NCBI GenBank assembly: GCA_045532175.1
Contig: JAZSFK010000051.1
Span: forward strand, 1 to 26,661
DNA: 26,661 bases
Direction: 5' to 3'
DNA from: Fimenecus sp045532175
GTDB taxonomy: Bacteria > Bacillota > Clostridia > Oscillospirales > Acutalibacteraceae
How positions within the stretch are numbered: the stretch's first letter is position 1; each line of letters opens with the position of its first letter. Made by a program: the position numbers and the translations under genes. Under the pieces are notes generated by a model. The model made no database searches. It saw only the letters and a program-made list of their open reading frames with translations, and was not told the origin of the DNA. Shown here in pieces: positions 15,590 to 23,190 of this stretch.

Positions 15590-17020
15590 TCACTTTGTTC
15601 TTTCGTAAATAATTTTTGACTCATTACCAAATTTTGTAATTTCGTTCATCGGAACACCTAATTCACGAGCAAGAATTTCAACGACTTTACTGCCACAGAA
15701 ACCACCCTGACAACGTCCCATACCTGCTCTGGTTCTACGTTTTACGCCGTCAACGTCCCTTGCACCCGCAGGAGCCTTGATGGCATCAATGATTTCGCCC
15801 TCTGTGATAGTTTCACAACGACAAACTATTCTACCATAAGCAGGATTTTTCTTTATAAGTTCTGCTCTTTCCTCGTCGCTCATGTGACGGAAGCGAACAG
15901 GCTCTTCTCTTGTATCTGTATAACTTTCTTTCTCTGTAAGTTCGAGTTTTTCTGAAAGAATTTCACGAACATAAAGTGCAATAGCAGGAGCAGATGAAAG
16001 TCCCGGAGATTCAACACCCGCAACATTCAAGAAGTTTTCGCTCTTATCACACCAACCGATAATGAAATCATCATTAACGGGATGAGCACGAACTCCTGCG
16101 AAAGAAGTAATAGCATTTCTTGGTGAAACGATTGGTACTGATTTAAGTGCCTTTTCAACGATTTCTTTAAGTCCTTCCGGAGTTGTTGTGATATCTTCTT
16201 TATCCTCAATATTAAGTGCTGTTGGGCCGATAAGCAAGTTACCGTCAACAGTTGGTGTTACGAGAATACCCTTACCCATTTCATTTGGGCACTGGAAAAT
16301 TGTATGAATTGCAAGGTTACCGACTGACTTATCAAGAACATAGTACTCACCTTTTCTTGGTACAAGTTCAATTGAATCGTCGCCAACCATTTTTGCAAGT
16401 TCATCAGAAAAATTACCTGCCGCATTGATTATGTATTTTGCAGCGATATCACCTGCTGTTGTGTTAAGAACATAACCATCTGCATTTTCTTCTATTGATT
16501 TTACTTTACAGTTTCTGATGAATTCTACACCATTAGTTACTGCATTTTCAACTGCGGCAATAGTAAGTTCATAAGGACAGACAATACCTGCACTCTCTGA
16601 AAGTAACGCACCAACTGCCTCATTACTGATATTTGGTTCAATTCTGCGAAGTTCTGCCTGGTCTATTATTGAAAGTTCAGGAACACCATTTTTTATACCT
16701 CGTTCATAAAGCACCTTTACGTGTTCCATTTCCTGTTCTGAAAAAGCAACAACTACTGAACCATTCTTTTTAAACGGGACATGAAGTTTTTCGCAAACCT
16801 CAGGCATCATAAGAGTTCCCTGAACATTAAGTTTTGCTTTGAGAGTACCATTCTGCGCGTCAAATCCGCCATGCACAATAGCACTGTTTGCCTTAGTTGT
16901 ACCCATTGCAACGTCATTACACTTTTCGAGCAAAGCCACTTTAATATTAAAGCGACTGAGTTCACGTGCAATAAGTCCGCCTACAACACCGGCACCTACA
17001 ACTGCAACATCGTAAGTCAT
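15590..17020 (-). CDS. GlpA/LhgO-like FAD-dependent oxidoreductase with C-terminal BFD-type [2Fe-2S] domain
   Basis: DAO-family flavoprotein, likely oxidising glycerol-3-phosphate or a related 2-hydroxy compound. From the ATG at 17020 it has 476 residues. The N-terminal FAD fold is TYDVAVVGAGVVGGLIAREL and the body is DAO-like. The C-terminal BFD-like domain has cysteines in VCRCETITEGE and RCQGGFCG that can hold a [2Fe-2S] cluster. The open frame extends 17 codons further up (a lysine-rich stretch), but AAGGGTG lies five bases before 17020 and family members begin at the FAD fold. It leads the operon. With the next two genes it forms a trio often annotated as anaerobic glycerol-3-phosphate dehydrogenase; no glpK or glpF is nearby, so the substrate remains open. 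Confidence 0.88.
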   Translation of the reverse strand: MTYDVAVVGAGVVGGLIARELSRFNIKVALLEKCNDVAMGTTKANSAIVHGGFDAQNGTLKAKLNVQGTLMMPEVCEKLHVPFKKNGSVVVAFSEQEMEHVKVLYERGIKNGVPELSIIDQAELRRIEPNISNEAVGALLSESAGIVCPYELTIAAVENAVTNGVEFIRNCKVKSIEENADGYVLNTTAGDIAAKYIINAAGNFSDELAKMVGDDSIELVPRKGEYYVLDKSVGNLAIHTIFQCPNEMGKGILVTPTVDGNLLIGPTALNIEDKEDITTTPEGLKEIVEKALKSVPIVSPRNAITSFAGVRAHPVNDDFIIGWCDKSENFLNVAGVESPGLSSAPAIALYVREILSEKLELTEKESYTDTREEPVRFRHMSDEERAELIKKNPAYGRIVCRCETITEGEIIDAIKAPAGARDVDGVKRRTRAGMGRCQGGFCGSKVVEILARELGVPMNEITKFGNESKIIYERTK

Positions 17021-17044
17021 AATTACACCCTTCTTTTTCTTTTT

Positions 17045-17066
17045 TAGGTGGTTTATTACACACCTA
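17045..17066. repeat. Inverted repeat in the leader of the redox operon
   Basis: TAGGTG (17045-17050) and CACCTA (17061-17066) form a perfect six-base dyad with a 10-base spacer. It lies about 10-30 bases downstream of the predicted transcription start and upstream of the ribosome site. It could be an operator or a small leader hairpin; nothing else supports a function. Confidence 0.35.
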
Positions 17067-17081
17067 TTCATTATCTTTTGT

Positions 17082-17090
17082 ATTATAACA
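17082..17090 (-). promoter_or_regulatory. Extended -10 promoter of the redox/fucosidase operon
   Basis: The minus strand reads TGTTATAAT, a perfect -10 hexamer (17082-17087) with the TGn extension. No good -35 is present at the usual distance, which is common for extended -10 promoters. Transcription would start near 17075, about 55 bases before the ATG. Confidence 0.55.
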
Positions 17091-17142
17091 TATTTACACT
17101 TTTTTTAACATAGTTTTCACAAAAAAAAATTAACAAATTTTG

Positions 17143-17847
17143 TCATTTAAATTGTGCATTTAACCGATTACCAAGTTTTTTAATAATTCGTTTTTCAAGT
17201 CTTGAAATGTAGCTCTGAGAAATCCCCATTATATCAGCGACTTCCTTTTGAGTTAATTCCTCTTTTTCGTCAAGTCCAAAACGCATATCAATTATTTCTC
17301 TTTCTCTTTTAGGAAGATTATTTATAATTTCACGTAAAATCTTTTTCTCGTCATCTTCTTCAATTTCACGACTAATCTCGTCAACATCACTACCTAAAAC
17401 ATCTGCAAGCATCAGTTCATTTCCGTCCCAATCAGTATTTAAGGGTTCGTCAAGAGATACCTCTATTTTCTGGGATGCAATTTTACGAAGGTGCATTAAG
17501 ATTTCGTTTTCGATACAACGTGAAGCATAGGTTGCCAATTTTATGTTTTTCTCGGGTGAAAATGTGTTTACTGCCTTTATAAGACCTATTGTACCTATTG
17601 AAATCAGGTCTTCAATATTAACTCCTGAATTCTCAAACTTTTTTGCTATGTACACAACAAGCCTCAGGTTATGAACAATGAGTTTTTCTCTTGCATTTTC
17701 ATCCCCTTTAACGAGTTGTTCACTTAAACTCTGTTCTTCTTCAATTGTCAATGGTTCAGGTAAAGTTATAGGTCCGTTTATGTAGTGAATTTCTCTTTTA
17801 AAAAGCTTCAAATAAAGTTTTTGCAGAAAAAATTTAATTTTATTCAT
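17143..17847 (-). CDS. sigE: RNA polymerase sporulation sigma factor, pro-sigma-E
   Basis: Early mother-cell sigma factor of sporulation, made as an inactive precursor. The 234-residue product carries an amphipathic, basic pro-sequence (about residues 1-21). It is followed by EIHYINGP, which aligns with the Bacillus processing region EVYYIGGS. Region 2 (NLRLVVYIAKKFENSGVNIEDL, then GLIKAVNTFSPEKNIKLATYASRCIENEI) is nearly identical to known SigE. Region 4 ends with an HTH in KEVADIMGISQSYISRLEKR. The ATG at 17847 overlaps the spoIIGA stop by eight bases. Unlike many Clostridia and Bacillus, no sigG follows. No strong terminator is seen, only a weak A+T hairpin with a T-run near 17130-17140. 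Confidence 0.97.
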   Translation of the reverse strand: MNKIKFFLQKLYLKLFKREIHYINGPITLPEPLTIEEEQSLSEQLVKGDENAREKLIVHNLRLVVYIAKKFENSGVNIEDLISIGTIGLIKAVNTFSPEKNIKLATYASRCIENEILMHLRKIASQKIEVSLDEPLNTDWDGNELMLADVLGSDVDEISREIEEDDEKKILREIINNLPKREREIIDMRFGLDEKEELTQKEVADIMGISQSYISRLEKRIIKKLGNRLNAQFK

Positions 17848-18637
17848 TGTTCATTTCCCCTTCAAGATTTATATTTAGTATTATTTTATATTCATCTAGC
17901 GCAACTGCACTTTCACCTATGTAAACTTTGTCCGTAGTAAAACTTCCTATTGTTATTTTTTGAGGTTTGAACGCTCTTATTATGGACTCACCGTTTACTG
18001 TTGATACAGGAATAACCCTTATTGACTCGTTGGAATAAATCCTATTAAATATTGCTTTATCCGCCATTACTACAGGATAGTCTGAAAAAGGCTCTCGAAG
18101 ATTATTTCCCGTATCCATAAGACCTAAACAACTAATAGTTCTCCCATTATTCTCAACAGTTACATAGTATTCCTTTTGTCTTGGAGATTTTTTGTCGGTG
18201 AATCTTGCTATCAGCGTTATCACAATGTAAGAAACTACGGAGCAAATTACAAGGAAAGTAATATTCACATCAAAGTAAATAATGCCGTTAGAATAAATAA
18301 GTATATCTTTGTCAAAAAATATGTAAATGGCATAAGTCACACCACCAAAAAGAAATGTTATTGCAAACAGAAAGAAAAAGTTTTTAAAAAACTGCTTTAT
18401 TGGTTTAATCCCAAAGGTTGCAGCTATCATTACCACTCCTGAAAGGACTTTAAGCATGGTCATAATGATACTAAGGTACTCTAAAAACAAAAGTAATGAG
18501 GATATTCCTCCAATAAAAGCACCAAGAACAATTCTCCACCTTTTTGTATAAGAATGTGTAATGCTTCTTACTGCCAGCAGAATAAAATAGTTAACCAGAG
18601 TATTGAGAATAACGAGAACGTCCACATATACAATCAA
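17840..18637 (-). CDS. spoIIGA: Sporulation sigma-E factor-processing peptidase SpoIIGA
   Basis: Membrane aspartic protease that cleaves pro-sigma-E at the sporulation septum after a forespore signal. Five or so hydrophobic helices fill the N-terminal half. The C-terminal protease half has the catalytic motif GLMDTGNNLREP (aspartate about 175 from the start used here). The frame is open up to 18685, with an ATG at 18670, but both sit inside the ruvX terminator hairpin. I prefer the TTG at 18637: GGTGA lies five bases upstream, and the resulting M-I-V-Y-V-D-V aligns with the Bacillus N-terminus M-K-I-Y-L-D-V. The product is then 265 residues, close to family length. It pairs with sigE downstream. 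Confidence 0.93.
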   Translation of the reverse strand: MIVYVDVLVILNTLVNYFILLAVRSITHSYTKRWRIVLGAFIGGISSLLLFLEYLSIIMTMLKVLSGVVMIAATFGIKPIKQFFKNFFFLFAITFLFGGVTYAIYIFFDKDILIYSNGIIYFDVNITFLVICSVVSYIVITLIARFTDKKSPRQKEYYVTVENNGRTISCLGLMDTGNNLREPFSDYPVVMADKAIFNRIYSNESIRVIPVSTVNGESIIRAFKPQKITIGSFTTDKVYIGESAVALDEYKIILNINLEGEMNNE

Positions 18638-18651
18638 ATAAATCACCACAT

Positions 18652-18687
18652 AAAAAAAGCTTGATACCATTTTACACGGTATCAAGC
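18652..18687 (-). terminator. Rho-independent terminator of carA-carB-ruvX
   Basis: The minus strand reads GCTTGATACC, a nine-base loop, GGTATCAAGC, then seven T residues (18652-18658). The 10-pair stem is perfect. It starts 22 bases after the ruvX stop and overlaps the upstream part of the spoIIGA frame. Confidence 0.92.
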
Positions 18688-18701
18688 ATTTAATTTGTCA
18701 T
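18669..18701 (-). promoter_or_regulatory. Candidate long-spacer spoIIG-type promoter
   Basis: On the minus strand, ATGACA (18696-18701) and TAAAAT (18669-18674) are 21 bases apart. The Bacillus spoIIG promoter is known for a 22-base spacer and activation by Spo0A~P. The overlapping TGACAAA matches the Spo0A box TGTCGAA at five of seven positions. Transcription would start near 18662, after the 5' arm of the ruvX hairpin, so the spoIIGA transcript could not form that terminator. The hexamers are imperfect and the case is inferential. Confidence 0.4.
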
Positions 18702-18708
18702 TGTGTGT

Positions 18709-19122
18709 CTATATCTTTAAAGAATTCATATAATCTTCTAAAATAAGCACGGCTGAAACTGCATCAACAACGGCTTTTCTTTTTTTGCCACGGACATCAA
18801 CTGTATTGAGAATATTATGGGCTGAAACTGTTGTCAACCTTTCGTTTTGAAAAGCCACTTCAATTCCTGTTTTTTCATTCAGTAATGCACCAAATTCCCG
18901 ACAAGCATCGCTGCGAAATCCGTAACTTCCGTCCATATTCTGCGGAACTCCAACGCAGATTCTCTCAACTTTTCTTTCAATTGCCAAATCCTTAATCTTA
19001 TCGGCAAGCTTTTCCCTGTCTTTTTCAGTTATTACACAGACCGGAGAGGCTAAAATCTGCATTTTGTCACAAATTGCAATTCCCGTTCTTACATCACCAT
19101 AGTCAACAGACATAATAATCAT
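18709..19122 (-). CDS. ruvX: Putative pre-16S rRNA nuclease / Holliday-junction resolvase-like YqgF
   Basis: RNase H-fold nuclease of the YqgF/RuvX family, implicated in 16S rRNA 5'-end maturation. The 137 residues match the family: VDYGDVRTGIAICD at the N-terminus, VGVPQNMDGSYGFRS in the middle, the conserved acidic ERLTTVSAHNIL, and VDAVSAVLILEDYM near the end. The ATG at 19122 overlaps the carB stop as ATGA, with GGAGG about 10 bases upstream, so it is translationally coupled to carB. A second ATG at 19113 is too far from that site. Confidence 0.93.
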   Translation of the reverse strand: MIIMSVDYGDVRTGIAICDKMQILASPVCVITEKDREKLADKIKDLAIERKVERICVGVPQNMDGSYGFRSDACREFGALLNEKTGIEVAFQNERLTTVSAHNILNTVDVRGKKRKAVVDAVSAVLILEDYMNSLKI

Positions 19123-22076
19123 ATATCTGTTACCTCCAGCTCCTCCATAACATTGTTATTCGCAAGAGATTTTGAGAATGTGTAGGCACTTTGGACAGAT
19201 GTGAATACAGGAGTTTTTCTCATGAGTGCAGCACGACGAATAATTGCATCCTCGTTGTTATTTCTGTCGTTTTGTAATGTTGAAACAACATAGGAGAATT
19301 TGTTTGCATTTATCATTTCCACAGCCTGCTCACTGTTTGCAGTATTAGTAGCAATATGATTTGAGTTGAGAAGTTTCGCAGTATCACTTGTGGCATAAAT
19401 TCTAAAACCTTGTGATAAGAATTCCTCTGCCATTTTAGCAGTATCAGTTTTATCGCTTTCACGAACAGAAACAAGAACTGAACCTGTTCTCTTAATTCGC
19501 ATACCTGATGCAATCATACCCTTTAAAAGTGCATTGTCAAAGGTATCACCAATACCCATAACGTCACCTGTGGACTTTGTTTTCTCATCAAGGACCATAT
19601 CTGCACCCTTAAGCTTTTCAAAACTAAAAACTGGTACGCGGACAAAATACTTGTCAAGCGAATTGTTTATTCCTGTTTGGGCAAGTTTTTCTCCTGACAT
19701 ACAACGTACAGCAAGGTCAACAATATCAATTCCTGATGCCTTTGTCACAAACGGTACAAGAGTTGTATTTGTAACGGATGCCTTTGTTACATAGAGGTCA
19801 TTGTCGAAAATAACAAACTGAATATCAAGAGCACCTTTAAAAGAAAGCTCCTTTACAATAGCACAAATATAGTCATTAACAGTTTCGAGCATTGAATCGC
19901 TTACGCTTACTGTAGGTGTAACTGAAATAGAGTCGCCTGAATTGATATGTGCCTTTTCGATATGCTCACAAAGTGCAGGGACAAAATAGTTTTCACCATC
20001 ACTGATTACATGAGCCTCAATGCAGGTACCGACATAGAGTTTCTTACTGCTTGTATGCTTAACATTTGCGTCATCAAGAATGTCAAAGAACTCGATTTTA
20101 TTAGCTATCTTGCGATAGAAACCATAGTCCGGACCAAGGATTTCAACGTTATTCTCTTTAAACAATTCAGATGTTTTTATTGCATCTTCACCGCCAAAAA
20201 GCACAAGTGCATATTGTGGCTTTTCAGTTTTAACCACATTGAGAATATCCTCGTTTGTCAACGGGTCAATATAAACACGGTCCGCAACATTATAATCAGT
20301 TGTAACGGAAGCAGGGTTATTATTAAGCACAACAACCTCAAATCCCTGATTCTTAAGAGAATTAATAGCGTGAACAGTGCAGTAGTCATTGTCACCACTT
20401 CTACCTGCAACGGAAGGACCACTACCAACAACCAAAACCTTCTTTTTGTCAGTTTTGTGAGTATCAATAAAGATTTCTGCCTCATTATCAGCACCGAAAA
20501 CTGAATAGAAATATGGCTTCTGAGCATCAAATTCTGCTGAACAGGTATCAACACTATTGAAAACTGCTACAAGTGAATGTTCCGGTTTTTTGCCTGTTAT
20601 CTGTTCAATCGCCAAATCCGTAAAGCCCATATTTTTAGCGTACTCATAGGCAGATTTACTGTTATCAGTTTTAACAAGTTTTTCTGTATTTGCAATATTT
20701 TTAAGTTTGTTTAAGAACCATTTATCAATCTTTGTTATTTCGTTGATTTCGTCAATTGAGAAACCTCGGTAAATTGCATCATAAACGGCAAAAATACGTG
20801 TGTCGTCCGAATTTCTTATAGCCTCTTTTAACTCGTCATCAGAAATACTCTCAAGCTGTTCAAGATGAGGAAGATGATTTTTGCTTGTACTTCTTATACC
20901 CTTCATAAAGGCAAGTTCAAAGCCTGTACCTATTGTAAGGCTTTCGCCCGTTGCCTTCATCATTGTGCCGAGAGTACGGTTGGCAGCTCCAAAGTTGTCA
21001 AAGGACCATTTAGGAAACTTAACGGCACAATAATCCATAGCAGGTTCATTACAGGCAGTTGTACATCCTGTTACATCATTCTCAATTTCAAAAAGTGTTT
21101 TACCAAGAGCAATTTTCGCGGATACATAAGCAATTCTGTAGCCTGTTGCCTTTGATACAAGAGCAGATGTACGGCTAACTCGTGGGTCGATGCCTGTAAC
21201 AACATATTCACTGCCATCAGGACTTAACGCAAACTGAACATTACAGCTACCCTCAACACGAAGATTTGAAACAATCTTTCTTGCCGCACGACGAAGACGG
21301 GTAAATTCGGAGTCAGTAAGTGTCTGTGCAGGGATAACAACAATACTGTCGCCTGTATGAATACCAACAGGGTCAATGCTTTCAACACTTGAAACACTTA
21401 TACAATTATCCTCGCTGTCACGGATAACCTCAAACTCGATTTCCTTCCAACCTGCAATACTCTTTTCTATAAGAATCTGACTTACAATTGAGGTTTCAAG
21501 ACTTTTTTCTGCCTTAACAGCAAGACTTTCTCTGTCATAACAATACTCTGCACTTTCTCTGTCGGGAGTATATGCAGGACGTACAATAACAGGATAACCA
21601 ACCTTGTCGGCAAAGTCACAAGCCTCCTCTACCCCATTAACAACAAGTGCCGGGACTGTCGGCTCGTTCATTTCACTCATTGCATCAACAAAAGAATGTC
21701 TGTTTTTAACATTTCTGATAACGTCCTGATTAATACCGATAAGGACAGTATTTGTTTCTTCAAGATAGCCATTTTGAGCAAGTTCAAGGCTTAATTCAAG
21801 GCTGTCGTCACCACCTGCAGTTGAGAGAAGTGCATCAGGCTTTTCTTTTTCAAGAATCCTTTTTACACTTTCAATATTAAGCGGTTCGATATAAACCTTA
21901 TCTGTATAGGATTTATCCGTAGCAAGTGCTGATGGAGATGAATTGGCGAAAACTACTGTTATGCCTTCTTCCTTTAAGGCACGGCAAACCTGTAATGCAG
22001 AATAGTCGAATTCAAGGGATTGACCAATTTTAACAGGTCCTGCACCAAGGACAAGAATCTTTTTATAGTTACTCAT
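19119..22076 (-). CDS. carB: Carbamoyl-phosphate synthetase large-subunit homologue, catalytically degenerate
   Basis: Homologous along its length to CarB, which makes carbamoyl phosphate with two ATP-grasp halves. This 985-residue version (family about 1,060-1,075) has lost key residues in both. First half: the ATP glycine loop after RPAYT is PDRESAE (171-177) instead of MGGSGGG. The E208 equivalent is K205, and metal ligands E299 and N301 are G295 and D297; R303, R306, Q285 and H243 equivalents remain. Second half: about 60 residues around the R-P-S-Y-V-x-G-G segment are missing, E841 is K765, N843 is S767 and H788 is N712. The allosteric MGS-like domain (about 862-985) persists. The frame is intact. 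ATG at 22076 is chosen for GGTGA six bases upstream; it overlaps carA by eight bases. Carbamoyl phosphate synthesis is unlikely; the actual role is unknown. Confidence 0.9.
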   Translation of the reverse strand: MSNYKKILVLGAGPVKIGQSLEFDYSALQVCRALKEEGITVVFANSSPSALATDKSYTDKVYIEPLNIESVKRILEKEKPDALLSTAGGDDSLELSLELAQNGYLEETNTVLIGINQDVIRNVKNRHSFVDAMSEMNEPTVPALVVNGVEEACDFADKVGYPVIVRPAYTPDRESAEYCYDRESLAVKAEKSLETSIVSQILIEKSIAGWKEIEFEVIRDSEDNCISVSSVESIDPVGIHTGDSIVVIPAQTLTDSEFTRLRRAARKIVSNLRVEGSCNVQFALSPDGSEYVVTGIDPRVSRTSALVSKATGYRIAYVSAKIALGKTLFEIENDVTGCTTACNEPAMDYCAVKFPKWSFDNFGAANRTLGTMMKATGESLTIGTGFELAFMKGIRSTSKNHLPHLEQLESISDDELKEAIRNSDDTRIFAVYDAIYRGFSIDEINEITKIDKWFLNKLKNIANTEKLVKTDNSKSAYEYAKNMGFTDLAIEQITGKKPEHSLVAVFNSVDTCSAEFDAQKPYFYSVFGADNEAEIFIDTHKTDKKKVLVVGSGPSVAGRSGDNDYCTVHAINSLKNQGFEVVVLNNNPASVTTDYNVADRVYIDPLTNEDILNVVKTEKPQYALVLFGGEDAIKTSELFKENNVEILGPDYGFYRKIANKIEFFDILDDANVKHTSSKKLYVGTCIEAHVISDGENYFVPALCEHIEKAHINSGDSISVTPTVSVSDSMLETVNDYICAIVKELSFKGALDIQFVIFDNDLYVTKASVTNTTLVPFVTKASGIDIVDLAVRCMSGEKLAQTGINNSLDKYFVRVPVFSFEKLKGADMVLDEKTKSTGDVMGIGDTFDNALLKGMIASGMRIKRTGSVLVSVRESDKTDTAKMAEEFLSQGFRIYATSDTAKLLNSNHIATNTANSEQAVEMINANKFSYVVSTLQNDRNNNEDAIIRRAALMRKTPVFTSVQSAYTFSKSLANNNVMEELEVTDI

Positions 22077-23154
22077 TATTTTCACCATCCATCATCTTAA
22101 AGAAATCTCTGATAATAAAGCCCGTACTACTATCAATATCACCCTTTGGTGTAAACTGAACAGACCGTCCGTTGAAACTTTTATATATAAGACCTTCAAC
22201 TGTATTATCGTTTATATTTGTCATAATAATATCTGCAATACTAGAATCAACGGAGTCAGTATCAACTGCATAGCCATGATTCTGTGTTGTAATCATAACT
22301 TTTTTGGAATTAGCCATCTTTACGGGCTGATTTGAACCTCTATGACCTTTTTCCATTTTTATAATTCTAAAACCTGATGCCAATGCCAACATCTGATGGC
22401 CTAAGCCAACAGCAAAAACGGGAACTCCAAGCTCAATAATCTTTTTAATATTTTCAATAAGGACAGGCTCATCATCCGGGTCGGCAGGGCCGTCACAAAG
22501 GACAATTCCATCAGGTGAATACTTCATAATTTCGTCTGCACTTGTAAATGCAGGAACAATGGTCACGTTACATCCATTAAGTAAAAATGCGTTGAGTTGC
22601 TTTCTTGGCGAACCATAATCAACTGCAACTAAATTATATCTTACGTTTTCACCCTTCAACTGTACAGGCTCTTTGATTGTTATTTCACTGACTGCACCTG
22701 AAACAGTATAATTATTAATTTCTTCAAGTAATTCTTCAAGATTATCAAGAGAATCTGTTATTGCACCGTTTACATAGCCCTTATCACGAAGGTATCTGGT
22801 AAGGCGACGAGTATCGATTCCGCAAATGCCGACAATCCCCCTACTTTTAAGATAATCATCAAGATTCATTTCATTTCCGTCAGAGTAAACATCGCACCAT
22901 TCACGGACGATATAGCCATTTGACATAATATCGCTACCATCTGTTTCATGTTTAACCCCACGGTTTGCAGCAAGCGGATATGTCTGTGCTACAATCTGAC
23001 CGTAGTATGTGGGGTCTGACAAAATATCTGAATAAGAAGTAGTACAGGTATTGAAAACAACCTCACCTATCGCTACACCTGTTTTACCCATTGAATAGCC
23101 TTCAAAAATTGTTTTATCCTGCAAAACAAGATATGCTTTTTTTCTTTCCATCAT
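22069..23154 (-). CDS. carA: Carbamoyl-phosphate synthetase small-subunit homologue lacking the glutaminase triad
   Basis: Homologue of CarA, the class I glutamine amidotransferase that feeds ammonia to CarB. The 361-residue product keeps the CarA N-domain (GEVVFNTCTTSYSDIL, then GIDTRRLTRYLRDKG) and much of the amidotransferase fold (DGPADPDDEP, GHRGSNQPVK, TTQNHGYAVD). The nucleophile elbow GICLGHQ reads AVGLGHQ, so Cys269 is glycine (residue 250, codon 22405-22407). The QGHPE motif reads TPKGD, so His353 is lysine (22144-22146) and Glu355 is aspartate (22138-22140). Glutamine hydrolysis by the known mechanism is impossible. The start is ATG 23154 (or 23151), six bases after AGGTG. No convincing promoter was found between it and the PBP terminator. 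Confidence 0.9.
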   Translation of the reverse strand: MMERKKAYLVLQDKTIFEGYSMGKTGVAIGEVVFNTCTTSYSDILSDPTYYGQIVAQTYPLAANRGVKHETDGSDIMSNGYIVREWCDVYSDGNEMNLDDYLKSRGIVGICGIDTRRLTRYLRDKGYVNGAITDSLDNLEELLEEINNYTVSGAVSEITIKEPVQLKGENVRYNLVAVDYGSPRKQLNAFLLNGCNVTIVPAFTSADEIMKYSPDGIVLCDGPADPDDEPVLIENIKKIIELGVPVFAVGLGHQMLALASGFRIIKMEKGHRGSNQPVKMANSKKVMITTQNHGYAVDTDSVDSSIADIIMTNINDNTVEGLIYKSFNGRSVQFTPKGDIDSSTGFIIRDFFKMMDGENNE

Positions 23155-23190
23155 AAAAATCACCTGTTAAAATCAAGCTATAATAACCAT

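Noticed and set aside
19947..20504. Plus-strand open frame of 185 codons antisense to carB
   Set aside because: Cysteine/isoleucine-rich translation typical of a reverse-frame shadow, no ribosome site, and carB homology covers the region on the other strand.
19119..23154. carA and carB as ordinary functional CPSase genes, or as frameshifted pseudogenes
   Set aside because: Catalytic residues are replaced at several independent sites, so ordinary function is unlikely. Both frames are fully open with overlapping starts, so simple pseudogene decay is also unlikely.
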